Source: Saprolegnia diclina VS20
Lineage: Eukaryota > Oomycota > Saprolegniomycetes > Saprolegniales > Saprolegniaceae
NCBI RefSeq assembly: GCF_000281045.1
Contig: NW_008246149.1
Location: 69,513-103,400, forward strand
DNA length: 33,888 bases
Reading direction: 5' to 3'
Position numbers and translations under genes: made by a program. Shown in pieces: positions 1 to 12,000 of the stretch. The notes beneath the pieces were generated by a model. The model was not told the origin of the DNA and made no database searches. It saw only the letters and a program-made list of their open reading frames with translations. How positions within the stretch are numbered: position 1 is the stretch's first letter; every line of letters begins with the position of its first letter.

Positions 1-3000
1 GTGACAGCTTGCTGGCGGCCGTTGGGCGTGATCTCGACGACGCGGTTGTCGATCGAGAGCGTTGTAAACGTCTCGAGCACAATGTCCTCAAACATCTCGG
101 GCGTGACGCCGAGCTCGTCGATGGTCCGAATCTTGGCGAGCGACTGGACGAGCATGCGGTCGATGGCTTCAAGGTCGTCGACTCCAACAGGCTCATGGAC
201 GAGCCACTTCCACACGAGCGGCGCCAAGTCGAGCGCAAAGTAGTCGCGCGATCGGACCGCGGCGCCGAGGAGCTTGCCGAGAAACTCGAGAAGACGTCGC
301 CGCAACCGGTGCTGAGTTCCAAACGCTGCCGGGTGGAGCACCCATTTCTCCCGTCCAGTGCCCACGTTGTGCGCGGCGTTCGGTGTGCGCAGCAGCAACG
401 GCAGCTGCGCACTTTGGAGCTCGGCGCCATACTGGCAAAAGGTCTCTCGGTACGGGCCACCGGCGTCCTCGGCGTTTTCACCGAGAAACTTGACGTAGTA
501 GACGTTGTCGTGGCGCCGAAAATGATAGTTCTCCGTCGCGTTGAGCTGACGAAAGGCTTGAGCAAAGAGCGCCGACCGCGCGTCTTCGTCGGGCACGCCG
601 GTTGCCCGTTGCCGCATCGCTTTCGGTCGGTTGAGCGTCAAGTCGACGGCCGCCCCCGGCCGCTGCGTGCGCTTGAGTGCCGCGTCCCACAGCGTTTTCT
701 TGAGCCGATGGAAGAGAAGCCCTCGGCAACGCCCGAGCATGTCCGTGAGACTGCCCTTGGGTGCGTCGGCTTCGAGCTGCACCCACGGCAACAGGCGGTG
801 CAAGCCAACGTTGAACTGCTGGAGGTAGCTGAAGCGCGCTGCGAGTCGGTCGTGGTTGGCAAACAGCGTGTCGTCGCCCGGCGCGGCCACTCGACCGTAT
901 GCGACGTCGCACAAGAGCGGCCACCGAACGAGCTCGTCGTCGTGCGGCGCAATCTCCGACCACGACACGCGGAGCCCGTGGGCCACGTCGAGCTGCCGTT
1001 GCGTAAACTTGGCGTTGGCAAACTCGACCAGCTGCACGTTTTGCTTGTGCGGGCGCGGGTACTCGAGGTCGCCAGGACAGATAAAGCGTGTTCGCGGCGC
1101 GCTCTCGGCGTGATAGTGGCCATAGATGGTGACCTTATACCCCCACGCGCCGAGCGTTTGCTGGTATAAGGGCGAGAAGAGCCACGACTTCCACTGGCGC
1201 AACGCCGCCGCCGTCGTCGACGCCACGACACCGGTCGTCGACGTCTGTGCGTCGCAAAGCACCGTGCCGTGGCCTTCGTCCAGTCGCCACCGGTGCAACA
1301 ACCGAGGCGAGAGGTCGAGCAGCTTGTGGCGCACTTGAATTGGCTCCCATCCGTCTTCGGCCCAGTCGTAGACGACAAACGGTGTCGGTGCGTGCTCGTC
1401 CGAGAGCACACCGACGTACCCATCTGGGAGGTACTGGAACGACCGTTGCCCAAGGTTCCAAGCCACCCCTTGCGCACCGAGGGGACTCAGCGACACGGCA
1501 GGACTCAAGCCGCCTCGGTCTTGCCATCGGTTGGCACTCGGAAGCGCTTCTTCGATGAGGCGAACGTGCGGCCCCAACGGCACCAACATATCCGGGTTGT
1601 GCAGCAGCCACTCGAGCGCGGCCGCGACGTCCTGGTCGTTGCGCTGGAGCGCTTCGATGGCCTTGTGACGCGAACAGCCCATGGCCAGTAGCTCGGCAAT
1701 CTTGGCCTCGCGCGCACTCATACTGCGCGGTGTGCTCGGGTCGCGCAGGATCGGCGCGACCCGGAGCGCGGCCACACGGTTGGTGGGTGCTTGTGGCAAT
1801 GCCGTTGGGGCGCCAAACGTGTCACCGACGCGGTGGCCGTTGAGTGTGAACGCCATCGTGCCCGCGTCGCAGTCGAGAAGACAGCCGACGACGTCGCCCG
1901 CTTTTACGACCGTCTCGAGCGGCGTCTGGAACGGCAATGGACCGTCGTGCCACATGTACTGCTTGTGGAGGTCGATCGCGTAGGCGTCGCCATTATCGCC
2001 GAGCACCGAGCTTTTGTGTCGCGGCGTGCACTGCGGCGAGGCCCACCCCACCAGCACCGACCCGCCCGAGAGGAGCGCGACCTCGTAATAGACCTTGCCG
2101 CGCTGGACCGCGACCGATGCTTTGAGCGTACATAGGTCCCGACCCGTTCTGTTGATGGTCGTCCACGGACACAAGGACGGCGGCAAACGACTCGGCAAGA
2201 CACGGCCCTTGTCGAGAAACTCGCGCCGGACGTCGCTCGATGTCAACGGCGCATCCCACACCTTGACATCGTGGAGCTGACCGTGCAGACCAGTGTACTG
2301 CTTGAAGCCGAGGCGACCTGCAGCAACGGACGACCCCAAGAAGAGCGTGCCAAAGGGCGTCGCGTACGCGGTGCGACCGTAAAAGGTATGGGAGGTCCAC
2401 TTTTCGCCGTTCTTGTAGAGTGTCACATCCGAGCCGCTGCCGACGACCGAGAGGAGCGCCCACGCATTGGGCGACAGTGCTTCCGAGAGCATGCTGTCGA
2501 GGAAGCCGCCACTCTTGAAGAGAAGTCGAATTTTCCAGTCGGCCGTCACGCTCATGTGAACGCACGCATTGGCGTCGGCGCCACCCGCAAACAAAATCGT
2601 TTGCGGCGTCGACTCCTTACTTTGCAGATCGTCGCTCAAGCGGAGCCAAAACTGCAGGCTAAAGTCATCCCGCAATCGCAGCGTCGGTGTTATCGGCAGC
2701 GACACGACCGTCTCTTGCCGAAAGTCCAAGCTGCCCTTGAACTCAATGTCTTTCTGCACCGACGCCTGGTACGGCGTCGCTGTGATCGTGACGCTGTCGC
2801 CGTCGAGCCAAAGCACCGGTGGCACGCGCACATTCGCAAGGAACACGTCGTAATGGCCGTTGTAGCCATACCGGTAGAGTGCGGTGGTGTTGGTGCCGCG
2901 CCAATGGACCTTGACGCCCGTGCCCGCCCGCTGCTTCCAGCTACACAGCTCGACGACGTCGCCCGCGGCCCCCGCCCCACCATCCTCGTCGCCGTAGATC

Positions 3001-6000
3001 CAGTCGTCGCCACGCACGACCACGTCGCCTGGTGCCAAGGCGAGCTGCGGTGTCGGTGGTATCGGGCCAAACGCTGGCGCGTCCGGGTCGAGCTGTCCGT
3101 CGAGGCCGACGAGCGCGACGGTTTGCGACGGTGTGGCGAGCGTGAGCGTATCTTGGGAGCCCATCTGCGTGTGCCGGTCAAAGCGCACCTCCAGTTTGAT
3201 GGCGCCGGGCAAACGGACGGTCTTGGTCGCCATGTCGTCGGGGAGTGGATGCAAGCTCTCGAGCGTCACGGTCGTGGGACTGTGGCTCGTCTCGGCCAGG
3301 AGCATCGCTGTGCTCTCCATGAGCTTGGCGTACCACGTTGGATCGATCCGCGTCGGCGGCGTCCACTCGGACGATACGACAATGCGGTCGTTGATCGACG
3401 CCAGCGCAACGACGGGTACGAGGTCGGTGATCTCCGGCGGCACGGGCGCGGACGCGACGAGTGCTCGGTTTTTGCGCAAAGCCAGTCGGCCTCGGCTCAA
3501 GTCGGCGTCGAGCGTGAGCACGTCGCCGTCGTGCAACGTCACAGAAAGGGCTTGCACACTCTGCGGCGGCGTCTTGGACGACGACCAGAGGACGCTCCAT
3601 GGCGTCTTTGCTCGTGTTTTTACACCGATGGTCACGCCCGACGAACACGACTGCAGTTGCACGGTGAGGTGATGGGTACAGCCGCGGTGCCACATGCTGT
3701 GGGGCGACAACTCGACGAGCGCGTTGACGTCGGTACACACGAGCTCGATGGGCGCCGGCAAGAGGGACGCGGGGGCGGGAAACCCACGGGTTTCGACTGC
3801 ATGGTCGAGAGCGAGCGCCGTCTCCACCAAGCTCTGCAGGTACACCGACTTGACGTCCGAGCGTTCTTCGGCGCGATGCTGCGCCAACATGCGCTTCTTG
3901 ACGAGCTCCAAGAGCTCCGAGAGCGCGGTTCGCTGCTTCGCGATATGCTGCCAGGAATTCGCGTCCAAGGCCACATACGAAAGCATGCGGAGCGCCGACA
4001 CTTTGGCGGTCTGCGGCATGGACGTGAGCGCTGTCGCCCACGCGTCAAGCACATGCGGGGCGTAGAGGACGTCGAGCACTTGCGTCGACTTGTGCGGCAC
4101 GGCACAGAGCGCGTCCATGAGCCAGCGCGCAACGTCCGCGCGCGGTGCGTCCCCAAGCGACGTTGGCGACGGCATCTCGGGTCCCAAGAGACCGTAGGCT
4201 GTCAACGCAAAGCCCCAGTCGTTCCCACTTGCGTCCGAATGAAAATACACTTCAAAGCGGTCGGCGTCAATGAGAAGCGGGGGTCGGTTCCCGACTCCAG
4301 GCCAGTTCTCGGTCCCTGCCCGCCCCGAGTACTGCGCCTCACCATAGATAATGCTTCGGTCCGACGCATTGCAAAAGCTCACATAGTCGCAGCCGCCTTC
4401 GGTCTTGCTGCGCGCGTCAAACACAATCTGGATCTGCGTCGCGCCAGGAATCTCGACCTTCCAGTACGTATCCGCATTGTCCAGATACGGGTGCGGACTC
4501 TCGACCGAGCGCACGATCGCTCGGCCCCTCGGCAGCGCGTCTCGCAGCTGCGCCTGCGTGTGCACGTAGTAGTCTACCACCTTGGACAGCAGCGGGAGAC
4601 CCGTCGTCGGCAGCGCGACAAACTCGGCGAGGCGCTTGCGCAGCGCAGCTTTGGCGTCGATCGACGTGGTTGACGCAGTGAGAAAGACGACGAGAAGCTC
4701 CAGAAAGGTACCGCTCGAGACCCCCAACGCCTCGAGATGGAAGTCCGAACGCTGGAAAAGCGAGAGCAATGTCGCCCGAGCGACCTGGATGGCTTGGGCG
4801 TTGGCCGTCTCGACCGCGAGCGACTGCAGTCGGTGGCTCTGGCCCTTGATCTCCTCGATCGTGAAGTGCGACGTAAAGTTGGCCAACTCGTCTTGCTCTT
4901 CGTTCGACTCGTCAACATCGGATGCGATGACCGCCTTGTCGTCGACGCCGACGACCACCGTGTCTTCGTCAATGTGCGCCCACGGGCGCGCCAGAGGCCG
5001 TAGCATCCACCGGTCGCCACGACGCCATTGGCACCACCCCTTGTCGCCCGACGTCGTCTCGACGAGGCACCAGTCGCCACGCACATCTGTTACCTGCACC
5101 GTCGTCGTCGGTGTCAAGACGTCGACAATGTCGGATTCATCGTTGCAATCGGTGTGGATGGCCACGTTTTCAAACGGCTGGACGCGGTAGCGTGCGTCTG
5201 GCATCAACGTCGTCGTCGGCGTCGACTCTGTCGACGGCACGTAGCTCAGATAGCGTTGAAGCGACGGCAGTGGCGCCGTCGCGCGGGCAAACCCGTCAAA
5301 GGCACTAGCATCCGGCACAAGCGACGGCCGCATGCGCTCGTAGAGCATCTCGGTTACGTGGTACGACCGCTGGTTGAGCGCATCTGTCGTCAACGCCAGC
5401 GGCGTCACGCTCGGGAACGTGGCTTTCACGACAAACTTCCAGCCCCAATCGACATTGCTCGAGTCGGTACACCACAGCAGCGTAAAGCCCTCGGCCGGAA
5501 TCACGAGCGGTGGACGGCCACCGCAGCCAGGCCAATTCTCCGTGCCAGCCCGACCAGTGTACTGGTGGCACCCCCAGCGCTCGGTGAGCGTCTTGTCCTT
5601 GAAGAAGACGACGTAATCGCAGCCATCTTCGGTGCGCGACTGTCCGTCAAACGTGATCGTGAGCTCGCTCGCGCCCTTGAACGTGACGGCCATGTACTCG
5701 GAGATCGAGTTGGCGTACGGGTGCTTGGACTCGAACACTTGGGACTTGGGCATCGCCGCCGTCGGGCGTCCGTCAAAGGGCGAGATAGCGATCGATGCCA
5801 CGTCAGCGAGCAACTGGGGCGGCAACGACGGCAAGAACGACGACGGCGTGTACCGCTGCAGCACTTTTAGACACCGGGCGCGGAGGTCGCACCACGCCCC
5901 AAAGGCCGGTGTTGGGGGCACCTCGGGGGGTAGCTCTTCGCGCTCAATCATGGCGGTGGCCGTGAAGCGGAAGCCCCAGTCGTTGTTGTTGCTGTCCGAA

Positions 6001-9000
6001 TGAAAGAGGACATCAAAAGACGATGCGGGAATCACGAGCGGCGGCAACATCCCGACGCCGGGGAAGTGCGCGCCACTGTACTTGTCGTGCCCATACACGC
6101 GGGACCCGTCGCGCGCTCGGAACTGCACATAGTCGCAGTCCAACTCGGTGCTCGACTTGGGGTCAAACACGATCGTCACCGCATCGGCGGTGGCAAAGTC
6201 GACAGCGAACGTCATGTCGGCGCTGTGCGGGTACGGGTGCTCCGACTCGACGACCTCTGTCTTTTCGACACGCGAGCGGCGGGGGAGGTACATGGTCGGC
6301 AGATTTGCTCGCGATACCGATTGCGCCAAGAAGCGACTGAGGCCCTCGACGACGACCGGCACCGACGTACTCGCAAACTGAAACAAGTCGGTCGCATCGT
6401 CGCCGTCGTCACAGGCAATGTCACCAATAGGAACGTCGACCGGACGGCTACTGTCGCAGTCAAAGAGCACGGACGCCATGCGCGCTTCGCCGCGGAGATG
6501 GAACTGCACGATCGAGCCGGCTTCGACCGACTCCTTGCCGTCAATGTTGACGCAGCACCGGACGCGGCTCCCGAGTACGACGCCATCGTAGCTGCCTCCG
6601 AGCACCGCGACGGCCGCGAGCGCCCGCTGGAACGCCAGTGTGTCGTCGGCGGTCATCGCTGTGGACCCGAGCCACGCAAAGCTCGCTTCCAAATGGGGAA
6701 AAAGCGCTGCGCTCCAGACGCGGCTCCGGCCAAGGGCGCGTAGAAACTGCAGGTGGGCGTCGACGAGGCCCATGGCGCACTGCGCCGACATGCGCAGCGT
6801 CAGCGTCTGCGCACAGTGCACGAGCGGCGACGGCGCTTGCCACACGGAGAGGATCGTCCCGACAGTCTCGAGCAGCGTGAGCAAAAACGCGGGGCGGTCC
6901 GGAAACGCAACAGCAAACTCGTCGTCGACGACCGCTGGGTCCAGTGTCGGCGTGAGGTCCCGGAGCACGTGGAGCGCCGCGCAGCGCGTTTCGGTCGGGC
7001 CCAAGAGCACGACCTCAAGCAGGTGCCGCACAAGGACGGGCTTGGTGACAAATGACCGCCCAAAGCTCGTTTGCGCGCACGTTTTGACCAAGCCGAGCGT
7101 GTGGAGCGCGCGGTCCATCGGGAACACGCTGGGCGGCGCTTCCTGCGGGTTCAACCGCATGAGCAGCTGGACCTCGTGGTCTTGCAGCGGCACATTGATC
7201 ACATCGAACGCTGCGAGCCAGCACTGACTGGACGGCGCATCCAAGACGCGCGGCGGCGGCTCGCCAAAGTAGAACGGGTGGCCGTTCACGTGGCCAGTGG
7301 CATCCCGGGCGTCGCCGTACAGAGGCGCGACCACCGCCCGGAACCCCTAGCCTCGAGCATGAGCTTTCAAAACCTCGATCAATTGTATACCCATTTCGCG
7401 CTCATACTCGTCGAGTCAAGGCGCAGCGTGACGCTGTCGCCGTCGACAATCAGCGGTCTACACAACGCCATGTTCATCCTCCTGTCGTTCTTGTACGCGA
7501 GGAAGACGTACGGTTGACCATACGCGCCGGGGAAGTGGGCCGTGTAGGTCGCAAGAACCGCACTGCCCTTGGTCACATGCAGGGCATCGCCATTGGCGCG
7601 GTCGAGTTGCGAGAGCGAATCAAACGTAAGCACGAGCGATGACGCGCCGGGGTAATGGATCGGCCACGTGGCGGACAGTGCGTCCGGGGTCCCGGCGCAC
7701 GGGTGCGACGTTTCGAGTATCGTGGGCGCTTCGTTCGACGTCGACGGCAGCAGCAGCTCCTTCTCGAGCGTGTGGTGCGTGTCCAGGACGCCGTTGAGAT
7801 AGAGCTTCAAGAACGCATGCTCCTTGACGATGCACACGTGATTCCAAGCGTCTTTGTGAAGCGCGTCAGTGCTCTCGACAAGCACGTCCTTGTCCGTGCC
7901 CGAGCAAAGGACGTACTTGAGCTGCGCGTCGTCGGTGAGGAAGAGCCCGTGGTGGCTCCACGGCGCCATGTCGTCCGTGTCGACAACGAGATTCCGGTTG
8001 CCGTGCAAAAACACCATGCCGCCAATGCCTTCGTCCACGAGCTGCACTTGACACGACGGCGTCACCGGGTCCCATACGTAGATGCAAATCTGTTTGGTCG
8101 CGTGCCAGCTCACCTAGGGGTAGGGGTTGAAACAATGTGCGCTATTGACAGGGAGGTAGGAGACCTGCACCATGGCGGGCCCTGGAATGCCCACAACGGA
8201 GCCCGTGCCCGTGTCGCCGCCGTCTTCGTCGTCATTGCTGTCCCACTGCGGCCCGCGGCGCACCTCGTCGCCGACCTTGAGCGCATATTGGATATTGGGC
8301 GACGGTACATAGATCCAGAACGCGATCGAGTGGTTGACCAGCAGCGGTACAGACGGCGCCGTGGCCCCTGCGAGATGGCGGCCGAGGGCCTGGACCGACG
8401 AGCGAGACGCTGTGACAACGGCGCTGGCGACGCCTTCGAGCTGGAGGCGCACGGCTGCGAGGAGCTGCTTCTGGAACTGCGACACGTCTTCGCGCGATGG
8501 CGTCTCGGGCTCGTCGTCGACTGCCACAAAGTGCGAGAGGAGCACGCGCAACATCGACTGCGCTGCGCGCCGCAGATTCACGTGCTCGGACGGCAGGAGG
8601 CGTAGAATGTGCGGCAGCACCTTGCTCTCGTAGAGCAAGTAGGCGTCGCGCGCGTCGTAGTCGAGCGCCATCGCTTTCAGGAGCGTCGTGAGCAAGGCCG
8701 CGTCGACTGGCGAGATGGGATGCTGCAGCGTGCCCTCGAGAATCCGCGCACATGCTTTCAAGCACGAGAGCATGCTCTGGCTCAAGCGCTCGCGCTGGCG
8801 CTCGTCGCAGCCGTTGAGACTGTTGAAGAAATGAACGTTGGTTGCGCACGGATCTTCGGTGCCAATGCCGCGGAGACTCGTCGCAAAGCCGTGGAGAAAG
8901 AGGAGCTGGCTGCGCGCACTTGTCGTCGCCGCGAGTGCCGACCCGACAATGTGCACGCCAAGGTCGCGCAAACGAGCGCGGTCCTTCCGCACGCGCAAGA

Positions 9001-12000
9001 TAGTCGTGACGTCGTCGACGACGACGTCGCTTTGGACAAACTCGAGCACGAGCTCGGTCACCGACTTTGGCAGAAGTTGCGTCGCACGTTCGTACGAGCT
9101 GCGGCGGTACTCGAGGAGTGTCTTGAGCTCGGTCGCGGCTTCGACTTCGCGCACGAGGTGGCCCCACGAGTGCTGGCGTGAGAGCGCGGTCGTGTACTTT
9201 GCGAGAAGGCCCCAGCGCACTTTGGCCGCGCGCACAAACGCAAACGAAGCCGGTGTCAACGACAGTAGAAACGTCGACCGGTGCACGACCGCGTCGCAGA
9301 GTGCGACGATCGCTTCTTCCGACGCGCCTTTGAATGCCGACGGCTGGCGCTTCAAGCCCGGAAGACCCGCGTTCGGCCGCAACGACGCATGAATGCTCGA
9401 CTCGGCCGCATCGCCCAAGTCGAACCACTGCCGCATCTTTTGAGCCGTCCTCCACACTTTCAAGATGTGCGGCGACGGCGCGGTCGCACTCGCCTGCGTC
9501 GTCGCCCACTGGTAGACCTCCATGCCGTAGAGGTTGTGGTGCAGAAGGGCCGCGGCGACCGCGCGGACAGCGCGGTTGATGTGTGCAATCGCGCCTTGGT
9601 CTTCGCGCGTGTGCGTCTTGAGCGCGATCGTAGCGGCCTCTGCGACCGGACTCGTCGCGGGGTCGATGAGCGCATGCAGAAAGGCCACGACCGGCGCGTC
9701 GACGGTTGACGCTTCTTGGCCACCTTGCAGAAGGTGCGAGCTCAACAGCGGCATGTGCGTCACCTCGGTCGACGAGAGCGGCGCAAACAGCGTCGTTCGG
9801 ATCAGTGCCGACGCGATATGGGCAAGGACCGAGGCAATGCCTTCTTCAAGGTGCCGGAGCCAGTGCAGCGAGAGACACGTCGTTGGTGTGTGCACGTCGG
9901 CGACGATCGTGCACTTGAAGCCCCAATCGACGCCGGAGCCGTCTGTGTGAAAGAGCACAACGCACGCGCCGGCCTCAATGACAAGCGGCGGACGACCACC
10001 GACGCCGGGCCAGTTGACATCGTCGCCGCGCCCAGAGTACTTTTCATCGCCATAGTACGTCGTCTGCGTCTCATCTGTGTAGAATGTCACATAGTCGTAG
10101 CCCGGTTCTGTGCGACACGCCTCGTCAAACGTAATTGTGAGCCTATTCGCCCCCGGAACGCGCACGTCGGTGAGCGTATGCATGTTGTTCTGATACTCGT
10201 GCGGTGACTCGATGACCTTGACGACCTTGGCCGTGGTTTGGGACACGCTGGAGCCTTCCGCCGCCGCCATCGCCGTCGCCAAGTGCCCCACGTTGGCAAA
10301 GAGTGCATTCAACGGCGGCGCCATGGACGTGTAGATGCTCGTATCGTGCTGGAGCGACGTGAGAAAGTGATGCATCGCGGTGCTCAGCAGCGGCAGCACG
10401 ACGCCGACGACGCTGCTCTCGAGCCGGTGCCGCTTACTCTCGGCGCACGCCGTTGTCGCCACACAGCTCTCGAGGACGGCCAAAATCGCAGCCGAGGCCG
10501 TCGACCACGCGATGCGGGCGGCGTGGGCAGCCCAGAGCAGTGCCTGCGTCAAGGCGTAGACGAGCGCGACGAGGTCGGTTGCGAGCGCGTCGCTCGTCGG
10601 CGCGTCAAACAACGCCTGCGCCGACGTTAGCAGCGACGCCAAGTGCGCCACGGCGTCGCTCTGCTGCGCAATGTCTTGGACCTTGTCAATGGCCGCGAGT
10701 CGCTGTAGCAGAAGCGCCAGAATCGGGCGCTCCGACACATGCAATACGCCCTTGGTCGCCCGCGATAGAAACTGCAGCGCCATTTCGAGCTGGTCGGTCG
10801 GTCGGACGTAGAAGATGTCGAGCGAGGCCATGTAGAGCCGAAGCGCCGCTTGCACGATCGCGTTTTCGCCGTCGGGAAACCGCGTAAGCACAGTGAGGAG
10901 CGACGATAGCGGACTCGCTTTGACCCACGCGACGATAATGGCGTCGTCGACATGGCGACAGTGCGCGACGTTGGCGGTCAAGACCGTCATGGACGCCCGC
11001 AGCACGCATACTTCCCATGCTGCGAGGTCGTCACCGGCGCAGAACCGGCGCCCGTAGCGATCAACGAGCCCAACAAGCGTCTGCATCGTGTCGAGACGAA
11101 GATCCACCGCAAACGGGACGACCGCCACCGACTTGTCGAGCGCTGTGTCGGCGTGCACGAGCGGCCACGCCGCGGCCTCGAGCGTCCCGAGGAGATGCAG
11201 TGCCCATGTCATTGCCGGCGGCAGTGCCGCCGCCGCAAGGATATCCCGGGGCGCCGGCGCCGTCGCAGATCGCAATGGGATGCTTGGACCGGTGTTCTGA
11301 AGCGCCTCGATGCAGTGGCGCAGCGGGTGGTAGCCAAAGAGCGCGTTGGCCGTCGCCTCGAACGCAACCCGGGGCACAAAACCACTTTTTGAAAGGCTGG
11401 TCTGCACCGACTCGAGAAGACCGTCCCGGAGCGAGAAGAAGGCGTACGTCACGACACCGTCGATCAAGTGGACGAGGCTCAACTGACGTCCGTTCGTGTA
11501 GACGGCCGCCGTAGTCCAGTTGGTTGGTATCGCCCCGCTGGGGAGCATGTCGAGGCGAAGATCGACGTAACACCGGTGCACGGGCCCGTCACGCAAGTCG
11601 TACGTAATGACGCGAAGCCCATGACCGCCATGGACGCAAACGTCGTAGAGGTAGTCGCCTTCGGTTGTGATTTGCAGTCGCTGGTCGCCGTGCGTCGTGG
11701 CCTCTGGCAGGACGATCGTCTGCTGGACACTGAGATCGGTGCGCGACAGTAACAACAGTCCCAAGCTCGTACAGGACCCGGCGACGATCAATCGATTCTC
11801 AAGGCACGCAAGGCTGAGCGTCAGCGCTTTCGTTATTGCCGGCAACACGACATCGCCCCGGCTATAGAGGTGACTCCGCAGCTGGTCTTGGAGCGGCATG
11901 GCCACCGAAAACAAGAGCAAATGGTCGGCGTGCGTCAAGACATAGGCGTCTGCCAGTGTTGCTGCGTCCGCGACCGTCTCGGTCACGTCGTCAAAGCGAC

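Noticed and set aside
2271-4673. Plus-strand open frame of 800 codons
   Set aside because: It is antisense to HECT-A, whose frame encodes recognisable CUB-like, SPRY, MIB and LamG modules. The plus reading is Arg/Val/His-rich without any domain, a by-product of GC-rich codon use.
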